64,000 nt of DNA from Ammoniphilus sp. YIM 78166 (lineage in GTDB: Bacteria; Bacillota; Bacilli; Aneurinibacillales; RAOX-1): the NCBI RefSeq assembly GCF_004522215.1, contig NZ_SDLR01000008.1, forward strand, positions 124,001 through 188,000, written 5' to 3'. Within the stretch, counting starts at the first letter, position 1. Every line of letters begins with the position of its first letter. A program made the translations under genes and the position numbers. A model generated the notes under the pieces. It made no database searches. It was given only the letters and a program-made list of their open reading frames with translations, and was not told where the DNA came from. Positions 52,605 to 59,653 of this stretch are shown piece after piece.

Positions 52605-53432
52605 ATGCACATCCTGGTCTGTATCAAGCAAGTGCCTGATACGAAAATCATCAAGGTTGATCCTAAAACTAATACGCTGGATCGCAGAGGAGTCCCAGCT
52701 ATCCTGAACCCGTACGATGCCCATGCTGTGGAAGAAGCAGTGCGACTAAAGCAAAAGTATGGAGGAACCATCAGCGTATTAACGATGGGACCGCCGCAAG
52801 CCGTGGCCGCCATAAAAAAGTGCATCCAAATTGGGGCAGATGAAGGCTATATGATTTCGGATCGGGCTTTTGCGGGAGCGGATACTTTGGCTACAAGTTA
52901 TGCTTTAACCAAAGCGATCGAGAAATTATCGAAGCAACAGCCTGTGGACCTAATCCTTACAGGGAAGATGACCATTGACGGTGATACTGGGCAGGTAGGA
53001 CCAGGGATTGCACGCAGGCTAGATATCCCTCCTTTAACTTCTGTGAAAAAGATTGAAGCGGTTAATGAATCAGGAAAAGAAATTATTGTTCATCGTAAGA
53101 TTCCAGATGGCTACGAAGTCATTCAGGCAACTCTGCCCTGTCTTTTAGCGGTGGAAAAAGAAATTAACGAGGTATCCTATTCGCCTCTTCCTAATATGAT
53201 TCGTGCTGCTCGCTACCAACCAACGATATGGTCCGTTAATGATCTAGAAGATGTAGACCGGACGCAGCTAGGGTTAAAAGGTTCTCCTACTATTGTAGGT
53301 AAAATGTTCAGTCCCCCTAAACCGGAAGGTGGGAAAAAGATTGAAGGAACATCTGATCAACAGGTAAGAGAGGTTATTGAGATCTTACTAAAAGAAAAGA
53401 GAGAACTTTTTGCGGTTAAGGGGGGAGCGTAA
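52605..53432 (+). CDS. fixA: Electron transfer flavoprotein beta subunit (FixA type)
   Basis: 275 aa. MHILVCIKQVPDTKIIKVDP opens the ETF-beta fold; GMxxIDGDTGQVGPGIARRL (about residues 124-142) binds the adenine cofactor. With FixB it forms the flavoprotein that takes electrons from NADH and passes them on. The complete fixABCX set follows, so it is assigned to the membrane-associated bifurcating complex rather than the fatty-acid-oxidation ETF. GGGAGGGAATGAAAC precedes the ATG. Confidence 0.92.
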   Translation: MHILVCIKQVPDTKIIKVDPKTNTLDRRGVPAILNPYDAHAVEEAVRLKQKYGGTISVLTMGPPQAVAAIKKCIQIGADEGYMISDRAFAGADTLATSYALTKAIEKLSKQQPVDLILTGKMTIDGDTGQVGPGIARRLDIPPLTSVKKIEAVNESGKEIIVHRKIPDGYEVIQATLPCLLAVEKEINEVSYSPLPNMIRAARYQPTIWSVNDLEDVDRTQLGLKGSPTIVGKMFSPPKPEGGKKIEGTSDQQVREVIEILLKEKRELFAVKGGA

Positions 53433-54464
53433 ATGGCGATCAAACTCGAGGATTACAAAGGGATATGGGTTTACATTGAACAAAATGAGGGAGAAATCGC
53501 TGGTGTATCCTTGGAACTATTAGGTGCCGGGCGAAAGATGGCAGATAAGCGCGGGGTTGAATTAGGGGGTGTGTTACTGGGGCATCAAGTTAAATCTCTG
53601 GCTCCAACTATTTTTGAGTACGGTGCTGACAAGATCTACGTCATTGACGATCCCATATTAAAGGACTACCGCTCAGAAACCTACCGAGTTGGGTTTGTTT
53701 CCCTCGTTAATAAGTATAAGCCAGAAATTGTGCTCTATGGGGCTACATCCAATGGAAAAGATCTAGCGAGCGCTGCGGCTACAGATTTAGAGACCGGACT
53801 TACGGCTGATACAACGATGTTAGATGTTGATGTAGAAACGGGTTTACTGGAAGCGAGCAGGCCGGCCTTTGGTGGAAATATTATGGCGACGATCTTATGT
53901 AAGAAGCATCGACCTCAAATGGCCACGGTTCGATCCAAGGTCATGAAGGCGATGGAACCAGTTAAAGGCCGCCGTGGAGAGATTATCGAAGAGAAAATCT
54001 TCATGAAAGAAGAACAAGTCCGCACGAAGGTGCTTCAAATTGTAAAGGACGTCGGGAAAAAAATAAAGCTGGATGAAGCGCACATTATTGTCGCGGGAGG
54101 CAAAGGACTGAAGGATGAAAAAGGGTTTCAGCTTTGCCACCAGCTAGCTGAAGTTCTGGGGGCAAGTGTTGGAGCAAGCCGCGATGCGGTAGAAGCGGGC
54201 TGGATAGATCATGCTCATCAAGTAGGACAGACAGGAACCACGGTCACGCCAAAGATCTACTTTGCCATCGGCATATCTGGTGCTGTACAGCATATTGTGG
54301 GGATGCAAAATTCCGAGTACATCATCGCCATTAATTCCGATCCCAATGCCCCTATCTTTGGAGTCGCAACTTACGGAATTGTAGGAGATGCCTTTGAAAT
54401 CGTTCCTAAGTTAATAGAGCAATTCTCTAAAGTTAAGCAAGGGGGGGAATTGATGTATGGCTAA
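53433..54464 (+). CDS. fixB: Electron transfer flavoprotein alpha subunit (FixB type)
   Basis: 343 aa. The C-terminal FAD domain reads VGASRDAVEAGWIDHAHQVGQTGTTVTPKIYFAIGISGAVQH (about residues 243-284), with SGAVQH and NSDPNAPIFGVATYGIVGD following. Begins directly after the fixA stop; its end overlaps fixC by 8 bp. Forms a heterodimer with FixA. Confidence 0.93.
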   Translation: MAIKLEDYKGIWVYIEQNEGEIAGVSLELLGAGRKMADKRGVELGGVLLGHQVKSLAPTIFEYGADKIYVIDDPILKDYRSETYRVGFVSLVNKYKPEIVLYGATSNGKDLASAAATDLETGLTADTTMLDVDVETGLLEASRPAFGGNIMATILCKKHRPQMATVRSKVMKAMEPVKGRRGEIIEEKIFMKEEQVRTKVLQIVKDVGKKIKLDEAHIIVAGGKGLKDEKGFQLCHQLAEVLGASVGASRDAVEAGWIDHAHQVGQTGTTVTPKIYFAIGISGAVQHIVGMQNSEYIIAINSDPNAPIFGVATYGIVGDAFEIVPKLIEQFSKVKQGGELMYG

Positions 54465-55755
54465 TGAGAAATTTGATATGATCGTGGTAGGGGCTGGACC
54501 TGCGGGGGCATCTTGTGCCCTAACGGCAGCACAGGCGGGCCTGAAAGTATTGCTCATTGAGAGAGGGGAGTACCCTGGCGCCAAGAATGTCATGGGTGGG
54601 GTTTTGTATCGCAAGCAGATGGAGGAAGTAGTACCTGAGTTCTGGAAGGAAGCGCCTCTGGAAAGGCCTGTAGTCGAGCAAAGATTCTGGGTCTTAGGCG
54701 AAGAGTCTTTATTTAACGTTGGGTATAAAGGGATGGAATGGAGCAGGGAGCCTTATAACAATTTTACTGTGCTGCGTGCCAAGTTCGACCAGTGGTTTGC
54801 CAATAAAGCCGTGGAAGCGGGAGCTCTCTTGATAACCGAAACGGTTGTACTGGAGTGTATCGTGGAAGATAATCGAGTGGTTGGCGTCAGAACGGACCGC
54901 CCTGATGGTGAGGTGTACGCAGACGTTGTCGTCTTGTGTGATGGGGTGAATTCCCTCTTAGGGAAGAAACTAGGCTTCCATAAGGAATTAAGACCCGATG
55001 AAGTGGCTCTAGCCGTTATGGAGGTTATGGACCTGCCAGCAGCCAAGATTGAGGAGCGGTTTAATCTGGAGCCGAACCAAGGCTGTACCATTGAGATTTT
55101 TGGTGATGCAACCAAAGGGATATTAGGGACGGCATTCCTTTATACCAATAAGGATAGCATTAATATTGGGGTCGGGACTACTCTTTCCGGTCTAATTAAA
55201 GCCAAGATTCGCCCTTATGATTTGTTGGAATATGTTAAAAATCATCAAATGATTAAACCTTACATCAAAGAAGCCAAACCGGCCGAATATGCAGCGCATC
55301 TAATCCCAGAGGGGGGGTATCACTCGATTCCAAAGATTGTTGGAAACGGGGTAATTCTCTGTGGAGATGCAGCCCAACTGGTTAATGCCATTCACCGTGA
55401 AGGATCCAATATGGCCATGACATCTGGCCGTTTGGCAGCGGAAACGGTAGCCCTGGCGAAACAAGCCAATGATTTTTCCGAAAATATGTTAGATACTTAT
55501 CGAACGAAGTTGATGGATAGCTTTGTCGGGCAAGATCTTAAAAAATACAAGGATGTCACGCATACCTTTGAAAGTTTCCCTCAGTATTTTAAAGACTATA
55601 TGCCAATGGTTAATAAGGCGGCGAGTGACTTCTTTACTGTAGATGGAACGCCAAAGAGAGAAAAGCAAAAGAAAATCCTAGCTTCTTTTACGGAAGGAAG
55701 AGGAAAGTGGCAGACGTTTCAAGACATCTATCGAGCATGGAAGGTGATGAAATAA
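54457..55755 (+). CDS. fixC: FAD-dependent oxidoreductase FixC (ETF-quinone oxidoreductase family)
   Basis: 432 aa. N-terminal FAD motif DMIVVGAGPAGASCALTAAQAGLKVLLIERGE (residues about 6-37), then GAKNVMGGVLY, a central substrate domain, and GVILCGDAAQLVNAIHREGSNMAMTSGRLAAE near 300-324. It passes one electron branch from FixAB to quinone. It overlaps fixB at the start, and its stop overlaps the fixX start (TAATG). Confidence 0.92.
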   Translation: MANEKFDMIVVGAGPAGASCALTAAQAGLKVLLIERGEYPGAKNVMGGVLYRKQMEEVVPEFWKEAPLERPVVEQRFWVLGEESLFNVGYKGMEWSREPYNNFTVLRAKFDQWFANKAVEAGALLITETVVLECIVEDNRVVGVRTDRPDGEVYADVVVLCDGVNSLLGKKLGFHKELRPDEVALAVMEVMDLPAAKIEERFNLEPNQGCTIEIFGDATKGILGTAFLYTNKDSINIGVGTTLSGLIKAKIRPYDLLEYVKNHQMIKPYIKEAKPAEYAAHLIPEGGYHSIPKIVGNGVILCGDAAQLVNAIHREGSNMAMTSGRLAAETVALAKQANDFSENMLDTYRTKLMDSFVGQDLKKYKDVTHTFESFPQYFKDYMPMVNKAASDFFTVDGTPKREKQKKILASFTEGRGKWQTFQDIYRAWKVMK

Positions 55756-56051
55756 TGAGCCTAGTGCCAAAGACGGATTCATTGGAGCAAAAACAGTATA
55801 GCATTCGTTTTAAATGCGATACGCAGAGTCATTTGCATGTGTTGGATTACGATACCTGCGCCACGAAGTGCCCTGAGAAGCTCTGTACGGTGTTCTGCCC
55901 AGCCGAGGTCTATAAGTGGGAAGGGATTCGCATGCAGGTGGGTTATGAGGGCTGCCATGAGTGTGGAAGCTGTCGAATTGGGTGCCCGCACGAAAATATC
56001 AAGTGGGAGTATCCCAAGGGCGGGCATGGGATTGTGTTTAGGTTGGCGTAG
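55755..56051 (+). CDS. fixX: Ferredoxin-like protein FixX
   Basis: 98 aa. Cys-rich: the C-terminal half has CATKCPEKLCTVFC near residues 34-47 and CHECGSCRIGC near 72-82, the FixX pattern for an Fe-S cluster. It couples FixC to quinone or to the low-potential branch. ATG at 55755 overlaps the fixC stop. A terminator follows at 56064. Confidence 0.93.
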   Translation: MSLVPKTDSLEQKQYSIRFKCDTQSHLHVLDYDTCATKCPEKLCTVFCPAEVYKWEGIRMQVGYEGCHECGSCRIGCPHENIKWEYPKGGHGIVFRLA

Positions 56052-56063
56052 AGTGTGGGTGGT

Positions 56064-56093
56064 GAAAAGCACCTCGGGATGGGGTGCTTTTTG
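56064..56093 (+). terminator. Terminator after fixABCX
   Basis: AAAAGCACC and GGTGCTTTT with a 9-nt loop and T tail. Confidence 0.82.
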
Positions 56094-56130
56094 GCGTGAG
56101 CGGGAGGGGAAGAAGGGTACCCAATGTAGG

Positions 56131-56292
56131 CCCGCCGAAGCGCGAATCCGGGCACCAAAACCCTTGTTTGATGCCCTCCAAACCCGCCGAAGTCCGAATC
56201 CGGGCATCAAAGCCCTCGTTTGATGCCCTTCAAACCTGCTGAAGCTCGGATCCGGGCACCAAAACCCTCGTTTGATGCCCTTCAAACCCGGT
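56131..56292. repeat. Tandem array of three 52-bp units with internal hairpins
   Basis: Three units of 52 bp (56131, 56183, 56235) plus the start of a fourth. Each holds GGGCATCAAA, 7 nt, TTTGATGCCC. Unit 2 is a perfect 10-bp stem; units 1 and 3 have one change that stays paired (G-U) only in the minus-strand RNA. Open frames through this block are artefacts of periodicity. It shares AGTCCGAATCC(T)GGGC with the 52-bp array at 6031 in opposite orientation. Both arrays lie between convergent genes. The stretch 56293-56450 beyond it has a GCTTGGC/GCCAAGC hairpin (56427-56444) and no gene that I can see. Confidence 0.88.
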
Positions 56293-56450
56293 ATTGGTAG
56301 ATACTTTGGCCAGACCCGCTATCGCTGACTAGGATATTGTCAAAGAAAAAAGCAGAGGATAACATAACCCTCGGCTACAGCCGTTTACCTGGAACAGATC
56401 TGTAACTAGAGGTTTTTTGTGTTAAGGCTTGGCGCCCGCCAAGCAATCCT

Positions 56451-56618
56451 CTATTTAGGATCAAATTTTAAACAGCTCTGTCCGGAAGATTGAAAGACAA
56501 CTAGCGAAGGCAACTGAGTGGACTTAAATTGAAAATATTTGCAACCTCGGGGGTTGTTCTTATCCCATGTAACAAAGTAGTACTTGCATTTCATGCAGTT
56601 TATCCGTTTAGAATCCAT
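56451..56618 (-). CDS. Small conserved CxxC protein (55 aa), unknown
   Basis: Minus-strand frame MDSKRINCMKCKYYFVTWDK... with CMKC near residues 8-11, the CKYYFVTWDKNNPRGCK pattern, and a C-terminal LVVFQSSGQSCLKFDPK. I recall similar small proteins (C-x2-C-x-YF-x-TWD-x-PxGC...SSG-x-C) in many bacteria as uncharacterised. Four conserved Cys suggest a metal site. TTAGGAGGCAACC precedes the ATG at 56618. The gene is shorter than usual length cutoffs and easily missed. The hairpin at 56427-56444 lies just after its stop. 56619-56785 upstream holds no other gene that I can see. Confidence 0.8.
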   Translation of the reverse strand: MDSKRINCMKCKYYFVTWDKNNPRGCKYFQFKSTQLPSLVVFQSSGQSCLKFDPK

Positions 56619-56785
56619 AAAGCAGGTTGCCTCCTAAGGGTTACCTCTTAAGCTCGTTCGCCAAGTTGATTATACCTTGGATTAAAGAAATAGGTAAAGG
56701 ATGAGAATTTTAGGTATATAAATCCAAAAATAGAAAAAAATAAAGGACATCATGTGAATAATTACAATTTGGGGAGTGAGTCAAA

Positions 56786-56968
56786 ATGGATTTAAACCGT
56801 GCACAGCAAATTATTGAAGCAGAAGAAACGATCGACGTTCAAGTAGAAGGAATGTCTGTATGGATAGAGGGGATTGATGCTCAAAGCAAGACAGCTAGGG
56901 TACATCCGGAAGGTGAGCCTGAAAACAAACGAACAGTAGCCATCGCAGACCTTCAAGAAATGCACTAA
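56786..56968 (+). CDS. sspH: Small acid-soluble spore protein, H type
   Basis: 60 aa, MDLNRAQQIIEAEETIDVQVEGMSVWIE... matching SspH proteins (N-R-A-x-x-I, V-x-I-x-x-I/V-D, A-R-V-x-P, T-V-x-V-x-x-L) across the length. Packaged in the spore core; expressed in the forespore under SigG-type control in B. subtilis. GGGGAGTGAGTCAAA precedes the ATG. Direct evidence that the organism sporulates. Confidence 0.88.
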   Translation: MDLNRAQQIIEAEETIDVQVEGMSVWIEGIDAQSKTARVHPEGEPENKRTVAIADLQEMH

Positions 56969-56974
56969 GTTACA

Positions 56975-57026
56975 GTGGGTGCCCATCCTCATTTATTAGG
57001 GGTGGGTACCCACTTTTTTTTTTTTT
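56975..57026 (+). terminator. Terminator after sspH
   Basis: GTGGGTGCCCATCC pairs with GGGTGGGTACCCAC (bulged), followed by fourteen T. Confidence 0.92.
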
Positions 57027-57162
57027 GCCCTGATGTCCCATAGGTGATAAAAGTCGGTATCGACTAATAGACTATATTAAAAGTTAAACGCTAGTAACTA
57101 ATCACAGCTTTAAACCCACTACATATACCTATTCTAAATAAACATTTAGAGGAGGATGGAGC

Positions 57163-57903
57163 ATGAGATTAAAGGAACAGGTTTCCATAATCACGGGTGG
57201 CGGAAGTGGACTGGGAAAAGAAGCAAGTCTGTTATTTGCTCAGGAAGGTTCAGCCATTGCTGTATGGGATATCAATCAGGAGCAGGGAGAAGAAACCGTT
57301 CAGCAGATAAGAGAAAAAGGCGGTCGTGCAAAGTTTTATAAGGTAGACGTGGGTGAAGATGGACTGGTGCAGGAGTCTGTTGAGCAAGTCATTCAGGATT
57401 TTGGAAAAGTGGATATCTTAATCAATAATGCAGGGATTACTCGCGATGCTATGCTGCATAAAATGACCACTCAGCAATGGAATCAAGTGATTAGAATTAA
57501 CTTGAGCGGCGTATTCCACTGTACACATGCCGTTGTGCCTTACATGAGGGAAAAAGAATATGGAAGAATTATTAATACCTCCTCCGTGGTTGGAGTTTAT
57601 GGCAATATGGGTCAGACCAATTATGCAGCTGCCAAGTCTGGCGTAATTGCAATGACTAAGACGTGGGCTAAAGAATTAGGTCCAAAAGGAATTAATGTAA
57701 ACGCTGTAGCCCCTGGCTTTATTAAGACTCCGATGACAGAGGCAGTACCTGAAAAGATCCTTCAGATGATGGAGAGTAAAGTTCCACTGAAGCGTTTAGG
57801 AGAAGCAAAGGATATTGCAAATGCCTATTTATTTCTAGCCTCTCCTGAGTCGGCCTATGTAAATGGCTGTGTTCTCAATGTGGATGGAGGGCTTGTACTA
57901 TAA
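57163..57903 (+). CDS. SDR-family 3-oxoacyl-ACP / acetoacetyl-CoA reductase (FabG-like)
   Basis: 246 aa. TGGGSGLGKEASLLF binds NAD(P) near residues 11-25; NNAGITRDAM near 85; catalytic S and YxxxK in NTSSVVGVYGNMGQTNYAAAKSG near 135-157; C-terminal PESAYVNGCVLNVDGGLVL. The ITRDAM wording is typical of both FabG and PhaB. It is monocistronic and away from other fatty acid synthesis genes, so a role with the acyl-CoA genes downstream or in polyhydroxyalkanoate metabolism is possible. GAGGAGGATGGAGC precedes the ATG. Confidence 0.85.
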   Translation: MRLKEQVSIITGGGSGLGKEASLLFAQEGSAIAVWDINQEQGEETVQQIREKGGRAKFYKVDVGEDGLVQESVEQVIQDFGKVDILINNAGITRDAMLHKMTTQQWNQVIRINLSGVFHCTHAVVPYMREKEYGRIINTSSVVGVYGNMGQTNYAAAKSGVIAMTKTWAKELGPKGINVNAVAPGFIKTPMTEAVPEKILQMMESKVPLKRLGEAKDIANAYLFLASPESAYVNGCVLNVDGGLVL

Positions 57904-57997
57904 CTTTTTAGGGTCACCTCCTTTTTTTAAGCTTCCCTTAACTTCATGTGAATGCATCCAATCGAACAAGGGAACGATAGAAGTGGAGGTGATAGAA

Positions 57998-58210
57998 ATG
58001 CCAAATGTAGAAGTTAAATGCTCAGTATCGAACTGCTCTTACTATGCTGAAGGAAACAATTGCGCGGCTCCTGCTATCATGGTTGAAGTTGACCGTCATG
58101 CCCACTATAACGAAGAAATGGGTAATGAATTGGGAATTCAAACCGAACATAAGGACCGCGCGACCAATTCGGCAGAAACCTGCTGTCGTACTTTTAGGCC
58201 AAAACAGTAA
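57998..58210 (+). CDS. DUF1540 domain protein
   Basis: 70 aa from ATG 57998, with GTGGAGGTGATAGAA upstream. Pattern VKCSVSNCSYYAEGNNCAAPAIMVEVD fits DUF1540 (C-x3-C-x2-Y-x4-N-x-C-x-A), with further Cys pairs near the end. Metal binding is likely. Function unknown. Members occur in spore-forming Firmicutes. Confidence 0.82.
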   Translation: MPNVEVKCSVSNCSYYAEGNNCAAPAIMVEVDRHAHYNEEMGNELGIQTEHKDRATNSAETCCRTFRPKQ

Positions 58211-58221
58211 ATCTGTATTAT

Positions 58222-58255
58222 AACACCTGACGAAGATATCGTCAGGTGTTTTCCT
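58222..58255 (+). terminator. Terminator after the DUF1540 gene
   Basis: AACACCTGACGA and TCGTCAGGTGTT with a 5-nt loop and TTTCC. Confidence 0.9.
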
Positions 58256-58327
58256 TTTTTTCGACAACATATTCTATGATCAATAAACCAATCCTACTAG
58301 TACCCTATTTATAAAAGGGGGAACAGA

Positions 58328-58645
58328 ATGCCAAAGAACAAAGAGAGCTTCAACGGTACAAGAGCTTATGAAGAGGAAACTGCTTCCGAATTGACGCCGA
58401 ATTTCGATGCCCCTGAGAGGGAGGAAATTCAAGAGTTCACGGGCAGCGGTACCGCTTTTGGCATTATCGGCTTGGTGCTATCCTTGTTATCTCTGTTTAC
58501 CTTACCCTTCGTTCTTTCCTTGATTGGTATTGCAGCAGGATTTATGGCCAACCGCAGAGGGGCTAGGGGTCTGGGAAAATGGGCCATTGGAGTAGGGATC
58601 ATTTCCATGGTAGGGGCTATGCTGTTCGCTCCGTTTGTAGGGTAA
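58328..58645 (+). CDS. Small membrane protein with DUF4190-like helices
   Basis: 105 aa. An acidic soluble N-terminus (residues 1-38) precedes two hydrophobic segments, GIIGLVLSLLSLFTLPFVLSLIGIAAGFMANRR and GKWAIGVGIISMVGAMLFAPF, arranged as in DUF4190 domains. ATAAAAGGGGGAACAG precedes the ATG. Function unknown. Confidence 0.75.
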   Translation: MPKNKESFNGTRAYEEETASELTPNFDAPEREEIQEFTGSGTAFGIIGLVLSLLSLFTLPFVLSLIGIAAGFMANRRGARGLGKWAIGVGIISMVGAMLFAPFVG

Positions 58646-58650
58646 CGATG

Positions 58651-58682
58651 AGAAGCTCCTTTTTGGGGCTTCTCTATTCTTT
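58651..58682 (+). terminator. Weak terminator after the DUF4190-like gene
   Basis: GAAGCTCC and GGGGCTTC (one wobble) with a T-rich loop and tail. Confidence 0.55.
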
Positions 58683-58745
58683 GTATGTAAATAAAAGCGT
58701 AGAATTTTGCAAAAAAATACGTTTGAAATAATTTAGAATATTTAG

Positions 58746-58792
58746 TTGACGAGGCGCAACTGGCAAATATATAATGTTGACAACGCTTACAA
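58746..58792 (+). promoter_or_regulatory. livG-operon promoter with cre operator at the start point
   Basis: TTGACG, 18-bp spacer, TATAAT (58770-58775). TTGACAACGCTTACAA (58777-58792) matches the CcpA consensus WTGNAANCGNWWNCAW with one mismatch and covers the expected transcription start. Confidence 0.65.
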
Positions 58793-58826
58793 GATAACAA
58801 ATAAAATTTGTTAGGGGGGAAACTGA

Positions 58827-59597
58827 GTGAAGATCCTGGAAATTGAAGATCTCTCTCTACACTTTGGTGGAGTTGCGGCGCTGTCAAAGGTTGGATTTCA
58901 CGTGGAGAAAGGAGAAATCTTTTCCATTATAGGGCCGAATGGCGCAGGAAAAACAAGTATGTTAAATTGCATTAGCGGCTTATATCATCCATCCCAAGGA
59001 TCTATTCGATTTAATGGGCAAGACATAACACAGATGAAGCCTTATAAAAGAGCAGAATTAGGAATTGCAAGAGCCTTCCAAAATATCGAATTGTTTAAGC
59101 ACATGACAGTTTTGGACAATTTAATGCTTGGACGGTTTGTTCGCATGAAAACAGGAATTCTGGCAGGCGGACTTTTCTGGGGTGCGGCTCAAAAAGAAGA
59201 AGTCGAGCATCGCAGAGCGGTAGAGGAAATTATTGATTTCCTAGAAATACAAGATATTCGCAACAAGCCGGTAGGAACACTGTCCTATGGTCTTCAGAAA
59301 CGAGTGGAAATGGGCAGAGCCCTTGCCTTAGATCCGGAATTGTTGCTTCTCGATGAACCGATGGCGGGGATGAATACCGAAGAAAAGGAAGATATGGCTC
59401 GTTTCGTTCTTGATATCCATGAGGAAAAGAAGACAACGATCGTATTAATTGAGCACGATATGGGTGTCATTATGGATTTATCTAATCATATTGTGGTTTT
59501 GGATTTTGGTAGGTTGATCGGGTTTGGTACACCTGAAGAAATTCAAAAAAATCCAAAGGTCATCGAAGCTTACCTTGGCGAAGAACATGCAAGCTAG
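58827..59597 (+). CDS. livG: Branched-chain amino acid-type ABC transporter ATP-binding protein LivG
   Basis: 256 aa. Walker A GPNGAGKTS near residue 38, the ABC signature LSYGLQKRVEMGRAL (a variant, Y for the second Ser position) near 153, Walker B LLLLDEPMAGMN near 175, and H-loop IEHDM near 205. The insertion between the Q loop and signature fits LivG. First gene of the operon; GTG start at 58827 with TTAGGGGGGAAACT upstream. LivF is expected beyond the window end. Confidence 0.92.
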   Translation: MKILEIEDLSLHFGGVAALSKVGFHVEKGEIFSIIGPNGAGKTSMLNCISGLYHPSQGSIRFNGQDITQMKPYKRAELGIARAFQNIELFKHMTVLDNLMLGRFVRMKTGILAGGLFWGAAQKEEVEHRRAVEEIIDFLEIQDIRNKPVGTLSYGLQKRVEMGRALALDPELLLLDEPMAGMNTEEKEDMARFVLDIHEEKKTTIVLIEHDMGVIMDLSNHIVVLDFGRLIGFGTPEEIQKNPKVIEAYLGEEHAS

Positions 59598-59653
59598 TTT
59601 TATTTAATTTATACAAACGAACGAATAATGGCCTTTTAGTCGGGAGGAAGAAC

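Noticed and set aside
55779-56285. Minus-strand and plus-strand frames of 128-168 codons over fixX and the second array
   Set aside because: Their periodic residues come from the 52-bp repeat and from the antisense of fixX.
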